This document shows, piece by piece, positions 56,402-64,000 of a stretch of DNA of 64,000 bases (within the stretch, counting starts at the first letter, position 1; the number at the start of each line of letters is the position of its first letter). The stretch covers positions 1,798,001-1,862,000 of the forward strand of contig NZ_CP012981.1 in NCBI RefSeq assembly GCF_001411495.1, in the 5' to 3' direction. The translations under genes and the position numbers were made by a program. The stretch is from Burkholderia cepacia ATCC 25416. GTDB lineage: Bacteria; Pseudomonadota; Gammaproteobacteria; Burkholderiales; Burkholderiaceae. A model generated the notes under the pieces. The model was given only the letters and a program-made list of their open reading frames with translations. It did not search any database and was not told the origin of the DNA.

Positions 56402-57958
56402 TCAGAGTCCGATCTCCTGCCAGAGCCGGTCGACGCGCGTCTTCACGGCGGCATCCATCTCGATCGGGCGGCCCCATTCGCGGCTGGTCTCGCCCGGCCA
56501 CTTGTTGGTCGCGTCGAGCCCCATCTTCGAACCGAGGCCGGCCACCGGCGATGCGAAGTCGAGATAGTCGATCGGCGTGCTGTCGACCATCACGGTGTCG
56601 CGCACGGGGTCGACGCGCGTCGTGATCGCCCAGATCACCTCCTTCCAGTCGCGGATGTTCACGTCCTCGTCGACGACCACGATGAACTTCGTGTACATGA
56701 ACTGCCGCAGGAAGCTCCACACGCCGAACATCACGCGCTTCGCGTGGCCCGCGTAGCTCTTCTTCATCTGGACGATGGCCATCCGGTAGCTGCAGCCTTC
56801 GGGCGGCAGGTAGAAGTCGGTGATCTCCGTGAACTGCTTCTGCAGCAGCGGCACGAACACCTCGTTGAGCGCGACGCCGAGCACCGCGGGCTCGTCGGGC
56901 GGCTTGCCCGTGTAGGTCGAGTGGTAGATCGCGTCGCGGCGCATCGTGATGCGCTCGACGGTGAACACGGGGAACCACTCCTGCTCGTTGTAATAGCCGG
57001 TGTGGTCGCCGTACGGCCCTTCGAGCGCGTGCTCGTACGCGGCCGACGCGTTGCCGGCCGGGCGCGGCGGTGCCCCGGCCGGAGCGGGGGCGGGGGTGCC
57101 TTCCTGCGGATAAATGAAGCCTTCGAGCACGATCTCCGCGCGCGCGGGCACCTGCAGCGTGTCGACGCCGGGCGTCAGGCACTTCGCGAGCTCCGTGCGG
57201 CTGCCGCGCAGCAGGCCGGCGAACTGGTACTCGGACAGCGAATCGGGCACGGGCGTCACCGCGCCGAGCGTCGTGGCCGGATCGGCGCCGAGGACGACCG
57301 CGACCGGATACGGCTTGCCGGGGTTGCGCAGCGCGAATTCGCGGAAGTCGAGCGCGCCGCCGCGATGCGCGAGCCAGCGCATGATCAGCTTGTTGCGGCC
57401 GATCAGTTGCTGCCGGTAGATCCCGAGGTTCTGCCGCGACTTGTTCGGCCCGCGCGTGACCGTCAGGCCCCACGTGACGAGCGGCCCCGCGTCGCCGGGC
57501 CAGCAGGTCTGGATCGGCAGCCTGTTCAGGTCGACGTCGGCGCCTTCCCAGACGATCTCCTGGCAGGGCGGCGACGACACCGACTTCGGCGCCATGTCCC
57601 ACACGGCCTTCGCGAGCGACAGCAGCTTGCCGGCATCCTTCAGGCTCTTCGGCGGATCGGGTTCCTTCAGCGCGGACAGCAGGCGCCCGAGATCGCGCAG
57701 CGAATCGAGCGCGGCGTCGTCGCCCGCGTCGACGCCCATCCCGAGCGCGACGCGGCGCGGCGTGCCGAACAGGTTGCCGAGCACCGGGAAATCGTAGCCG
57801 GTCGGTGCGTTGAACAGCAGCGCAGGGCCGCCGGCGCGCAGCACGCGGTCGCACAGCTCGGTCATTTCCAGCACGGGCGACACGGGCTGCGTGACGCGCC
57901 GCAGTTCGCCGAGCGCCTCGAGGCGCTGGATGAAATCGCGTAAGTCTTTGTATTTCAT
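56402..57958 (-). CDS. ubiD: 4-hydroxy-3-polyprenylbenzoate decarboxylase
   Basis: A 518-residue UbiD-family enzyme of the ubiquinone pathway that uses prenylated FMN made by Ubi[23 protein letters not shown] is the usual start. [30 protein letters not shown], read in parts, holds the conserved Arg of the active site; the region around [14 protein letters not shown] [14 protein letters not shown] has the catalytic Glu, and [24 protein letters not shown] is near the C-terminus. ATG 57958 is chosen over the upstream ATG for this reason. It probably acts at the inner membrane. Confidence 0.95.
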   Translation of the reverse strand: MKYKDLRDFIQRLEALGELRRVTQPVSPVLEMTELCDRVLRAGGPALLFNAPTGYDFPVLGNLFGTPRRVALGMGVDAGDDAALDSLRDLGRLLSALKEPDPPKSLKDAGKLLSLAKAVWDMAPKSVSSPPCQEIVWEGADVDLNRLPIQTCWPGDAGPLVTWGLTVTRGPNKSRQNLGIYRQQLIGRNKLIMRWLAHRGGALDFREFALRNPGKPYPVAVVLGADPATTLGAVTPVPDSLSEYQFAGLLRGSRTELAKCLTPGVDTLQVPARAEIVLEGFIYPQEGTPAPAPAGAPPRPAGNASAAYEHALEGPYGDHTGYYNEQEWFPVFTVERITMRRDAIYHSTYTGKPPDEPAVLGVALNEVFVPLLQKQFTEITDFYLPPEGCSYRMAIVQMKKSYAGHAKRVMFGVWSFLRQFMYTKFIVVVDEDVNIRDWKEVIWAITTRVDPVRDTVMVDSTPIDYLDFASPVAGLGSKMGLDATNKWPGETSREWGRPIEMDAAVKTRVDRLWQEIGL

Positions 57959-58172
57959 GAAGATGGTCCGGGCCACCCGGGTGGCGGGCAGCGATGGGCG
58001 GGCGCAGCGGCCGGCTGCGGCCCCGAATCGACCGACGATTTTACCCGCGCCGCCGCATGCCCGCCCGGCGGAGAAAAAAGTCGACCGCGCGCAAACCCCC
58101 TACGGCACGGGGCTCGCGATCTGAAGAGTGTCCGTAAATTACTTTTTGTTATAATTTCAAGGTTTTATAGTG

Positions 58173-58200
58173 TTGACGATCTATAAAACCCTGCTAGAAT
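58173..58200 (+). promoter_or_regulatory. Strong sigma-70 type promoter for the transglycosylase leader
   Basis: TTGACG (58173-58178) and TAGAAT (58195-58200) are separated by 16 bases and preceded by an AT-rich block (58138-58171) that could act as an UP element. Transcription would start near 58207, about 350 bases before the transglycosylase start codon. Confidence 0.75.
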
Positions 58201-58206
58201 CCGCTC

Positions 58207-58346
58207 ACATTGGCTGCAGGGTAAAAGGCTTCGAGCCGCCAATCACCGATCTTTGACGCAGCGCGTCACCGTCCGCCGATACCTGCACGGCGTATCCGAC
58301 GGCCTTAGTCGTAGTCTCAGCCAGCGCCACCAGACGCTGGTTTTTT
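58207..58346 (+). ncRNA. Candidate structured leader RNA or small RNA ending in a terminator
   Basis: From the predicted start near 58207 to the terminator at 58346 a 140-base RNA would be made. ATTGGC (58209-58214) can pair with GCCAAT (58237-58242), and the 3' end is the CCAGCG/CGCTGG hairpin with six T. No known riboswitch class was recognised. It may be an attenuator for the transglycosylase or an independent small RNA. Confidence 0.4.
58321..58346 (+). terminator. Intrinsic terminator inside the transglycosylase leader
   Basis: A 6-bp GC-rich stem (CCAGCG with CGCTGG, 8-base loop) is followed by six T (58341-58346). It lies between a strong promoter and the coding sequence, 208 bases before the start codon. 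A second hairpin without T run (AACGGTA with TACCGTT) is at 58419-58436. Confidence 0.65.
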
Positions 58347-58554
58347 GCGTGGGTGCCACCGCGTATGCCCGCCTCGCCCAGTGTGCGAAGGTGCCGGCCC
58401 TCTTACACCGTGGCCTCGAACGGTACTTATACCGTTTCCCCGATGTCTGCACGTCCCAACCAAGGCGTGCGGCGTCGTGATTCCGCGGCGCGTTACCTGT
58501 CTCGCCATCGAGCTGAGCGAGCCGCACGAGTCATGTTCATGGGAGATGATCTGA

Positions 58555-59664
58555 ATGAACGCTTGGTTATCGTGGCGTCCTAGTGAGCAGCATGCGCAAT
58601 TCGTGCGCAGCATGCTGCGTCGCGGGACGCGTGTCAGTCACCATCTATTCAGCGTTGTCGGCTGTCTCGCGGTCGCGGTTGCACTCGCACTGTGGCTGCT
58701 GCCAACCGTGCGCGGCACGCTCGCCGCGAAGCTGATGCCGGTCGTATCCGCGGCCGTGCAAGCCGGCCCGGCCCGTCTGCTGACCGGCCATCCGCTGCCG
58801 AACTTCGCGCCCGCCGGCGCGCAGCCGCAGCAGGAAGACAGCCCTGAAACGGACGCGCTTGCGGTCGGCCTCGACGTCGCACCGGAAGCCAACGCGCAGG
58901 GCGATGCATCCGATCCGGCCCGCAACGGCCCGTCGCCCGTCGCGCTGGCGAAGCTGATCCCGACCCAGCGCGTGGCGGCCGATGCGCGTGACGACCGTGC
59001 GCTCGCGTCGAATCGCGAGCAGGCGCTGGTCGCGACCTACCTGTCGCGCCGTTACCGCGTCGCGCAGGAGCCGCTCGGCCAGCTCGTCAAGGCTGCGTTC
59101 CAGACCGGCCGTGACGTCGGCCTCGATCCGCTGCTGCTGCTGTCCGTGATGGCGATCGAATCGGGCTTCAACCCGTATGCCGAAAGCGGCGTCGGCGCGA
59201 AGGGCCTGATGCAGGTCATGTCGAAGGTTCATTCCGACAAGTTCGAGTATTTCGGCGGCACCGATACCGCACTGCAGCCGCTCGCGAACCTCCAGGTCGG
59301 CGCGCTCGTGCTGAAGGACTGCATTGCACGTGGCGGCTCGCTCGCGAACGGCCTGCGCCTGTACAACGGCTCGACGAACCCGGACGACACCGCATACGGC
59401 GCGAAGGTGATGGCCGAGCGCGGTCGCCTGCGCGACGTGTCGCACGGCCGCAGCGTGCCGGTCAACGCGCCGCAGGCGCCGGCGAAGCCGATCGTCACGG
59501 CCGCCGCCGTGACGGCGGCAGCGGGCGGCGCGAAGCGCGTGCATGCGACGCTCGAAACCACGACGTCGGCGAAGTCGACGGCATCGAAGGAAGCCGCGCC
59601 GCAGGACGACGCGAGCGTCGATACCGCGAAGTCGCACGGCGACCATTCGGAGCTCGGCGCGTAA
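58555..59664 (+). CDS. Membrane-anchored lytic transglycosylase (SLT domain)
   Basis: A 369-residue protein with a cytoplasmic N-terminal stretch, a single membrane segment near residues 33-50, an Ala/Pro-rich linker, and an SLT-type domain from about residue 165. LLLLSVMAIESGFNPYAESGVGAKGLMQVM contains the catalytic Glu in IESGFN. It would cleave murein glycan strands in the periplasm. GGGAGATGATCTGA lies just before the ATG. A short frame, 58443-58583 (46 codons), overlaps its start and may be a leader peptide or spurious. It is preceded by a long structured leader. Confidence 0.9.
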   Translation: MNAWLSWRPSEQHAQFVRSMLRRGTRVSHHLFSVVGCLAVAVALALWLLPTVRGTLAAKLMPVVSAAVQAGPARLLTGHPLPNFAPAGAQPQQEDSPETDALAVGLDVAPEANAQGDASDPARNGPSPVALAKLIPTQRVAADARDDRALASNREQALVATYLSRRYRVAQEPLGQLVKAAFQTGRDVGLDPLLLLSVMAIESGFNPYAESGVGAKGLMQVMSKVHSDKFEYFGGTDTALQPLANLQVGALVLKDCIARGGSLANGLRLYNGSTNPDDTAYGAKVMAERGRLRDVSHGRSVPVNAPQAPAKPIVTAAAVTAAAGGAKRVHATLETTTSAKSTASKEAAPQDDASVDTAKSHGDHSELGA

Positions 59665-59711
59665 CGCACGACGGTAGCGCAGCACTGCACGGCTTCGGCC
59701 GGCAGGACATG

Positions 59712-59746
59712 AAAAAGGCACCCGATCAGGGTGCCTTTTGCTTTTT
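59712..59746. terminator. Bidirectional terminator between transglycosylase and aminotransferase
   Basis: An 11-bp stem (AAAAGGCACCC with GGGTGCCTTTT), A run on the left, T runs on the right, between two converging genes. Confidence 0.92.
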
Positions 59747-59792
59747 GCGGCGCGAGAAGCCGCCGGCGTGCCGGCCGAGGCCCAGTCGTGGC

Positions 59793-60989
59793 TCAGTGCT
59801 GCCCGAACAACGTCGCGAGCCGTTCGACCGCTTCCTCGAGCCGCGAGTAGGCCGTCGCATAGGACAGGCGGATATAGTCGCGCGGCGCATGGACACCGAA
59901 GTCCATGCCGGGCACCAGCACGACGCCCGCGTCGTGCAGCATTGCCGTCGTGAGCGCGGCGCTGTCGCCGGCCGCCGGGTGGGCGACGCCGCCGCAGTGC
60001 GCATACACATAGAACGCGCCGTCCGGCATCACGGGCACCGTGAAGCCGAGCCGTTCGAGCGCCGGTGCGATGAAATCGCGGCGGCGCTTGAATTCGAGCC
60101 GGCGCGCTTCGTAGATGTCGAGTGCGGCGGGCTCGAAGCAGGCGAGCGCCGCGTGCTGCGCGAGTGCGGACGGGCAGATGAACAGGTTCTGCGCCAGCTT
60201 CTCGAACGTGCCGACCAGCGCGGGCGGCACGACCAGCCAGCCGAGCCGCCAGCCCGTCATGCTGAAATACTTGGAGAAGCTGTTCACGGTGACGACGTCG
60301 TCGCCGAATGAAAGCGCCGACACGGGCGCCGCGTCGTAGCTGAGCCCCTGGTAGATCTCGTCGACGATCGTGAAACCGCCGCGTGCGCGCACGGCTTCGA
60401 CGATCCGTTTCAGCTCGTCCGGTTCGAGCGACGTGCCGGTCGGGTTCGACGGCGATGCGAGCAGCACACCGCGAGTGCGGTCGCCCCAGCGCGTGCGGAC
60501 GTCGTCCTCGGTGAGCTGGAAGCGCGCGTCCGGGCCGCTCGGCACGAGCACCGCGCGGCCTTCGGCCGCCGCGACGAAGTGCCGGTTGCACGGATACGAC
60601 GGGTCGGGCATCAGCACCTCGTCGTCACGCCCGACGAGCGCGAGGCACGCGAGCAGCAGCGCAGCCGACGCGCCGGCCGTCACGACGATCCGCTCCGGGC
60701 TGATCGTGAGGCCGTAGGCACGCGCGTAGTGCGCGGCGATCGCCTCGCGCAGCGGTGCAATGCCGAGCGCGCTCGTATATTGCGTGACGCCGCGGCGCAG
60801 CGCGGCCGCAGCCGCTTCGACGACCGGCTCCGGCGCGGTGAAATCCGGCTCGCCGATGCCCATGTGGATAACATCGCGCCCGGAGGACTCGAGACGCTGT
60901 GCCTCCTTCATCAGTTCCATCACGTAGAAGGGCTGGATCGCGTCGACGCGTGCGGCGAGCTTGACGAGCGAATCGGTGGCGGTATTCAT
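59793..60989 (-). CDS. Class I pyridoxal-phosphate aminotransferase
   Basis: A 398-residue fold-type I PLP enzyme of the AspC-like group. GIGEPDFTAPEPVVEAA (near residue 45), SPSNPTGT (near 180), FTIVDEIYQGLSY and VNSFSKYFSMTGWRLGWLV (Schiff-base Lys near 240) are the landmarks. C-terminal YIRLSYATAYSRLEEAVERL contains the substrate-carboxylate Arg. It transfers an amino group between an amino acid and 2-oxoglutarate; the amino acid is not specified. Confidence 0.93.
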   Translation of the reverse strand: MNTATDSLVKLAARVDAIQPFYVMELMKEAQRLESSGRDVIHMGIGEPDFTAPEPVVEAAAAALRRGVTQYTSALGIAPLREAIAAHYARAYGLTISPERIVVTAGASAALLLACLALVGRDDEVLMPDPSYPCNRHFVAAAEGRAVLVPSGPDARFQLTEDDVRTRWGDRTRGVLLASPSNPTGTSLEPDELKRIVEAVRARGGFTIVDEIYQGLSYDAAPVSALSFGDDVVTVNSFSKYFSMTGWRLGWLVVPPALVGTFEKLAQNLFICPSALAQHAALACFEPAALDIYEARRLEFKRRRDFIAPALERLGFTVPVMPDGAFYVYAHCGGVAHPAAGDSAALTTAMLHDAGVVLVPGMDFGVHAPRDYIRLSYATAYSRLEEAVERLATLFGQH

Positions 60990-61017
60990 CGGGCGGGCAG
61001 GGGGAGGGGGCGTGACG

Positions 61018-61046
61018 AAAGAAAAAACGGGCGCATGCGCGCCCGT
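61018..61046 (-). terminator. Terminator after nusB
   Basis: On the - strand an 8-bp stem (ACGGGCGC with GCGCCCGT) runs into TTTTTTC, directly downstream of nusB. It ends the ribBX-ribH-nusB unit. Confidence 0.88.
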
Positions 61047-61062
61047 TCCGGACCAAACGGTA

Positions 61063-61500
61063 TCAGCCGTTGCGGCGCGCCTGCGTTTCGGCGGGGCGCA
61101 GCTTCGCGGCGAGCTTGTCGAGCACGCCGTTCACGTACTTGTAGCCGTCGGAGCCGCCGAACGTCTTCGCGAGTTCGACGGCTTCGTTGATGATCACGCG
61201 GTACGGCGTTTCGACGTGGTGCGTGAGCTCGAACGTCGCGATGAGCAGCACCGCGCGTTCGACCGGCGACAACTGGTCGATCGGGCGGTCGAGCGACGGC
61301 GTCAGCGCTTCGACGAGCGTGGTGTGCTCGCGGATCACGCCGTGCAGGATCGCGTCGAGCAGCTCCTTGTCAGCCTTGTCGTAACCGAGCGCGCCGCGCA
61401 GTTGCGCGTCGATCTCGCCGGAGGACGCGTTCGACAGCAGCCACTGGTACAGCCCCTGCGTCGCCAGCTCGCGCGATTGTCGGCGGGCGCTCTTCTTCAT
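61063..61500 (-). CDS. nusB: Transcription antitermination factor NusB
   Basis: A 145-residue all-helical RNA-binding protein. [18 protein letters not shown] is the Arg-rich start, and [23 protein letters not shown] and [33 protein letters not shown] are the conserved middle and end. It joins NusE in antitermination of rRNA operons. It overlaps the stop of ribH as ATGA, a common arrangement. Confidence 0.97.
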   Translation of the reverse strand: MKKSARRQSRELATQGLYQWLLSNASSGEIDAQLRGALGYDKADKELLDAILHGVIREHTTLVEALTPSLDRPIDQLSPVERAVLLIATFELTHHVETPYRVIINEAVELAKTFGGSDGYKYVNGVLDKLAAKLRPAETQARRNG

Positions 61501-62015
61501 GCGCGCTCCTCTTCGTCGTCTTCGTCTTCTTCTTCGTCCTCGTCGTCATCGCCGAGCTGGTCGAGCGCCATCGTCAGGTTGGCCATCTCGACGGCGACGC
61601 GTGCGGCGTCACGACCCTTTTCGGTCATGCGCGCGACGGCCTGCTCGTCGTTTTCGGTCGTCAGGACCGCGTTGGCGATCGGCAGGTTGAAGTCGAGGCC
61701 GATGCGGGTGATGCCCGCGCCGCTCTCGTTCGACACGAGTTCGAAGTGGTAGGTCTCGCCGCGAATCACCGCGCCGAGCGCGATCAGCGCGTCGAACTGG
61801 CCGCTTTCCGCGAGCTTCTGCAGCGCGAGCGGGATTTCCAGCGCGCCGGGCACCGACACGAGCAGCACGTCTTCACCGGTGACGCCGAGGCGTTCCAGTT
61901 CCTCGACGCACGCGTCGGCGAGGCCGTTGCACACCGGCTCGTTGAAGCGCGATTGCACGATGCCGATCCGCAGGCCGTCGCCTTCGAGATTCGGTTGGTA
62001 TTGTCCGATTTCCAT
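61497..62015 (-). CDS. ribH: 6,7-dimethyl-8-ribityllumazine synthase with acidic tail
   Basis: A 172-residue lumazine synthase, the penultimate enzyme of riboflavin synthesis. [51 protein letters not shown] (catalytic His near residue 98) and [18 protein letters not shown] are all present. The last 17 residues are almost only Asp and Glu, encoded by GAC/GAG-type triplet repeats, and extend the usual length. The tail overlaps nusB by 4 bases. Confidence 0.96.
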   Translation of the reverse strand: MEIGQYQPNLEGDGLRIGIVQSRFNEPVCNGLADACVEELERLGVTGEDVLLVSVPGALEIPLALQKLAESGQFDALIALGAVIRGETYHFELVSNESGAGITRIGLDFNLPIANAVLTTENDEQAVARMTEKGRDAARVAVEMANLTMALDQLGDDDEDEEEDEDDEEERA

Positions 62016-62068
62016 GATCTTGTCCGTGGTGTGGATGAACGGTTATAGGGCGAAAGCGCCGTGGCGGG

Positions 62069-63211
62069 TTACGCGTTGGACGCCGGGCAGGACTTGGCTT
62101 CGCCGCCGGGCATCGGAATGAAGCCCGTGACTTCCAGGCCGTAGCCGGACATGCTGCCCAGCTTGCGCGGATTCGACAGCACCTGCATCTTGCCGACGCC
62201 GACATCGCGCAGGATCTGCGCGCCGATGCCGAACGTCTTGAAATCGACCGGCCGGCGCTTCAGCACAGCGGCCTTTTCTTCCTCGTCGAACGCCTTGAAG
62301 ACGTCGATCAGGTGTTCCTTCGTGTCACCGCAGTTGAGCAGCACGATCACGCCGAGGTCGCGCTCCGCGATCTCGCGCATCGCGGCGTCGAGCGTCCACG
62401 AGTGCGTCGACACGCCCGTTTCGAGCAGGTCGAGCACCGACAGCGGCTCGTGCACGCGCACCGGCGTATCGACGTCGGGCGCGGGCGCACCGCGCACCAG
62501 CGCGATGTGCGGCGAGCCGCTCGGCTGGTCGCGGTACAGCACCGCGCGGAACGTGCCGTGCGCGGTCTGCATCGTACGCTCGGCGATCCGCTCGATGATC
62601 GACTCGGTGCGGCTGCGGTACTGGATCAGGTCGGCGATCGTGCCGATCTTCAGGTTGTGCTCCTGCGCGAATTCGATCAGGTCGGGCAGGCGCGCCATCG
62701 TGCCGTCGTCCTTGATGATCTCGCAGATCACCGCGGCCGGCGTGAGGCCGGCGAGCGCGGTGAAGTCGCAACCGGCCTCGGTGTGGCCCGCGCGCACGAG
62801 CACGCCGCCCGGCTGCGCCATGATCGGGAACACGTGGCCCGGCTGCACGATGTGCTCGGGGCGCACGTCGTGCGCGACCGCCGTGGCGATCGTGTGCGCA
62901 CGGTCGGCGGCCGAGATGCCGGTCGTCACGCCTTCGGCCGCTTCGATGCTGACCGTGAACGCGGTGCCGTACTGCGTGCCGTTGCGGTAGGTCATCAGCG
63001 GCAGGTGCAGCTGCTTGCAGCGTTCCTGCGTCAGCGTCAGGCAAACCAGGCCGCGGCCGTACTTGGCCATGAAGTTGATCGCTTCCGGTGTGACGAATTC
63101 GGCGGCGATCACGAGGTCGCCCTCGTTTTCGCGGTCTTCTTCGTCGACCAGGATCACCATCCGGCCGGCTTTCAGCTCGGCGATGATGTCGAGCGTGGAG
63201 GCGAGCGTCAT
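62069..63211 (-). CDS. ribB: 3,4-dihydroxy-2-butanone-4-phosphate synthase fused to a degenerate GTP-cyclohydrolase-II-like domain (RibBX)
   Basis: A 380-residue protein. Residues 1-205 form a full RibB domain: VDEEDRENEGDLVIAAEFVT, the acidic metal site, RNGTQYGTAFTVSIEA, and GHVFPIMAQPGGVLVRAGHTEAGCDF with the second His. The C-terminal part (from about 210) looks like RibA but lacks the Cys cluster that binds zinc and the usual RVHSECLTGD; here it reads RVHEPLSVLDLL. That is the RibBX type, in which the RibA-like half is not an active cyclohydrolase. It makes the four-carbon unit for riboflavin, 53 bases before ribH. Confidence 0.93.
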   Translation of the reverse strand: MTLASTLDIIAELKAGRMVILVDEEDRENEGDLVIAAEFVTPEAINFMAKYGRGLVCLTLTQERCKQLHLPLMTYRNGTQYGTAFTVSIEAAEGVTTGISAADRAHTIATAVAHDVRPEHIVQPGHVFPIMAQPGGVLVRAGHTEAGCDFTALAGLTPAAVICEIIKDDGTMARLPDLIEFAQEHNLKIGTIADLIQYRSRTESIIERIAERTMQTAHGTFRAVLYRDQPSGSPHIALVRGAPAPDVDTPVRVHEPLSVLDLLETGVSTHSWTLDAAMREIAERDLGVIVLLNCGDTKEHLIDVFKAFDEEEKAAVLKRRPVDFKTFGIGAQILRDVGVGKMQVLSNPRKLGSMSGYGLEVTGFIPMPGGEAKSCPASNA

Positions 63212-63397
63212 AAGGGGGCGAGAAAGAGGAAAGTGCGTATTTTACGCCAGCCGGGCGGCGTTTCGGCTGGCAGGGGCCGCGCGCCGCCGGCAAGCGCTCC
63301 GGAAAGCGCCGCGGCCGGCCTGCGCGGCAGGCCTGGCCGGGCCCGCCGCAGGTTGCCTGCACGCGCGGTGGTAGGCCGGGCCTTGCCCGGCCGCGCG

Positions 63398-63916
63398 TCA
63401 GGCGTGCTGGTCGCGCCCGCCCAGGTAGTCGAGCTTGCCGAGCTCGACGCCGCTGTGGCGCAGGATGTCGTACGCGGTCGTCACGTGGAAGAAGAAATTG
63501 GGCAGCACGAAATTCAGCAGGTACGACTGGCCGGTGAACTCGATCGGGCCGACGCGCATCTTCAGCACGATCTGGCGCGTCTCGCTGCCGTCGATCTGCG
63601 CGGCGTCGAAGCTTTTCAGGTAGTCGATCGTCTTCTGGATGCGTGCGTGCAGTTCGTCGAAGGTCTGCTCGACGTCCGGATAGCTCGGGATCTCGGCGCC
63701 GGCGAGGCGGGCGGCGCAGCCCTTGGCCGTGTCGGTCGCAATATAGACCTGGCGGACGAGCGGCAGCATGTCCGGGTACAGGCGGGCGCCGACGAACACC
63801 GACGGATCGATCTGCTTTTCGGCCGCATGCGCCTGCGCCTTGCCGAGAATGTGCTGAAGATTGGTCAGGCCGCGGATCAGCACGGGCAGCGAAGCCTGGT
63901 ACATCGAGATGGACAT
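63398..63916 (-). CDS. DUF1993 family protein
   Basis: A 172-residue protein starting MSISMYQASLPVLIRGLTNLQHILGKAQ, and containing ARLYPDMLPLVRQV and the C-terminal NFVLPNFFFHVTTAYDILRHSGVELGK, which is the DUF1993 pattern (a DinB-like helical bundle with a Tyr/His-rich end). AAGGAG lies 8 bases before the ATG. The function is unknown. A 7-bp stem after the stop has no T run. Confidence 0.88.
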   Translation of the reverse strand: MSISMYQASLPVLIRGLTNLQHILGKAQAHAAEKQIDPSVFVGARLYPDMLPLVRQVYIATDTAKGCAARLAGAEIPSYPDVEQTFDELHARIQKTIDYLKSFDAAQIDGSETRQIVLKMRVGPIEFTGQSYLLNFVLPNFFFHVTTAYDILRHSGVELGKLDYLGGRDQHA

Positions 63917-64000
63917 GGGGGCGACTCCTTGAGGAAGAGGGCGGCCGCTACGCGGCGCGTCGTGCATTGCGGTATCGAGACCGCTGTCGACGCATCTTAG

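Noticed and set aside
63374-63392. Hairpin after the DUF1993 gene as an intrinsic terminator.
   Set aside because: A 7-bp stem is present (GGCCGGG with CCCGGCC) but no T run follows on the - strand.

Overview
The window is high-GC chromosomal DNA from a Burkholderia, most likely a member of the Burkholderia cepacia complex. The grounds are the wbiF-wbiG-wbiH-wbiI order at the end of an O-antigen cluster, a Kdo-hydroxylase gene between waaC and waaA (an enzyme known from Burkholderia ambifaria), and a joined urt/ure locus. Species and strain cannot be settled from sequence reading alone. No CRISPR array, prophage or intact transposon was seen.

Bases 1-11460 are cell-surface polysaccharide genes. 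The + strand holds the end of wbiF, then wbiG, wbiH and wbiI (O-antigen assembly and UDP-sugar dehydration). A bidirectional terminator separates these from a converging operon on the - strand: a flippase, a GT2 and a GT4 glycosyltransferase, galE and a second polyprenyl-phosphate sugar-1-phosphate transferase. The phosphomannomutase/phosphoglucomutase gene diverges from that operon. Bases 11461-17690 are a disturbed, lower-GC segment. It holds remnants of three different insertion sequences (IS4/IS1634-like, IS5-like, IS3-like) around a methyltransferase, an acyltransferase-3 protein and a FAD-dependent lipoprotein. It reads as an acquired cassette between the O-antigen genes and the LPS-core genes.

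Bases 17735-21068 encode inner-core LPS enzymes: waaC, kdoO and waaA. Bases 21132-32597 are one - strand nitrogen locus: the urea ABC transporter urtABCDE followed by urease ureDABCEFG. A sigma-54 promoter motif with NtrC-type half sites lies upstream of urtA. UreE carries a long His-Asp tail encoded by a perfect hexanucleotide repeat.

Bases 33035-38921 are mostly housekeeping: rhodanese, PCMT-like methyltransferase, hemN, a YkgJ protein, a DUF1439 lipoprotein, uppP, trmB and tRNA-Gly(CCC). Bases 39177-53724 are accessory and metabolic: an orphan immunity-like protein, a cupin, a tartrate-dehydratase-like enolase, LysE and SMR transporters, a LysR-controlled MFS/CoA-transferase/decarboxylase operon, a split chromate transporter, a DeoR regulator divergent from a NudK-type Nudix hydrolase, a sirtuin, and crcB with a DUF190 gene. 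Bases 53791-63916 return to core functions: DUF2520 protein, ubiD, a lytic transglycosylase behind a long structured leader, an aminotransferase, and the riboflavin/nusB block (ribBX-ribH-nusB).
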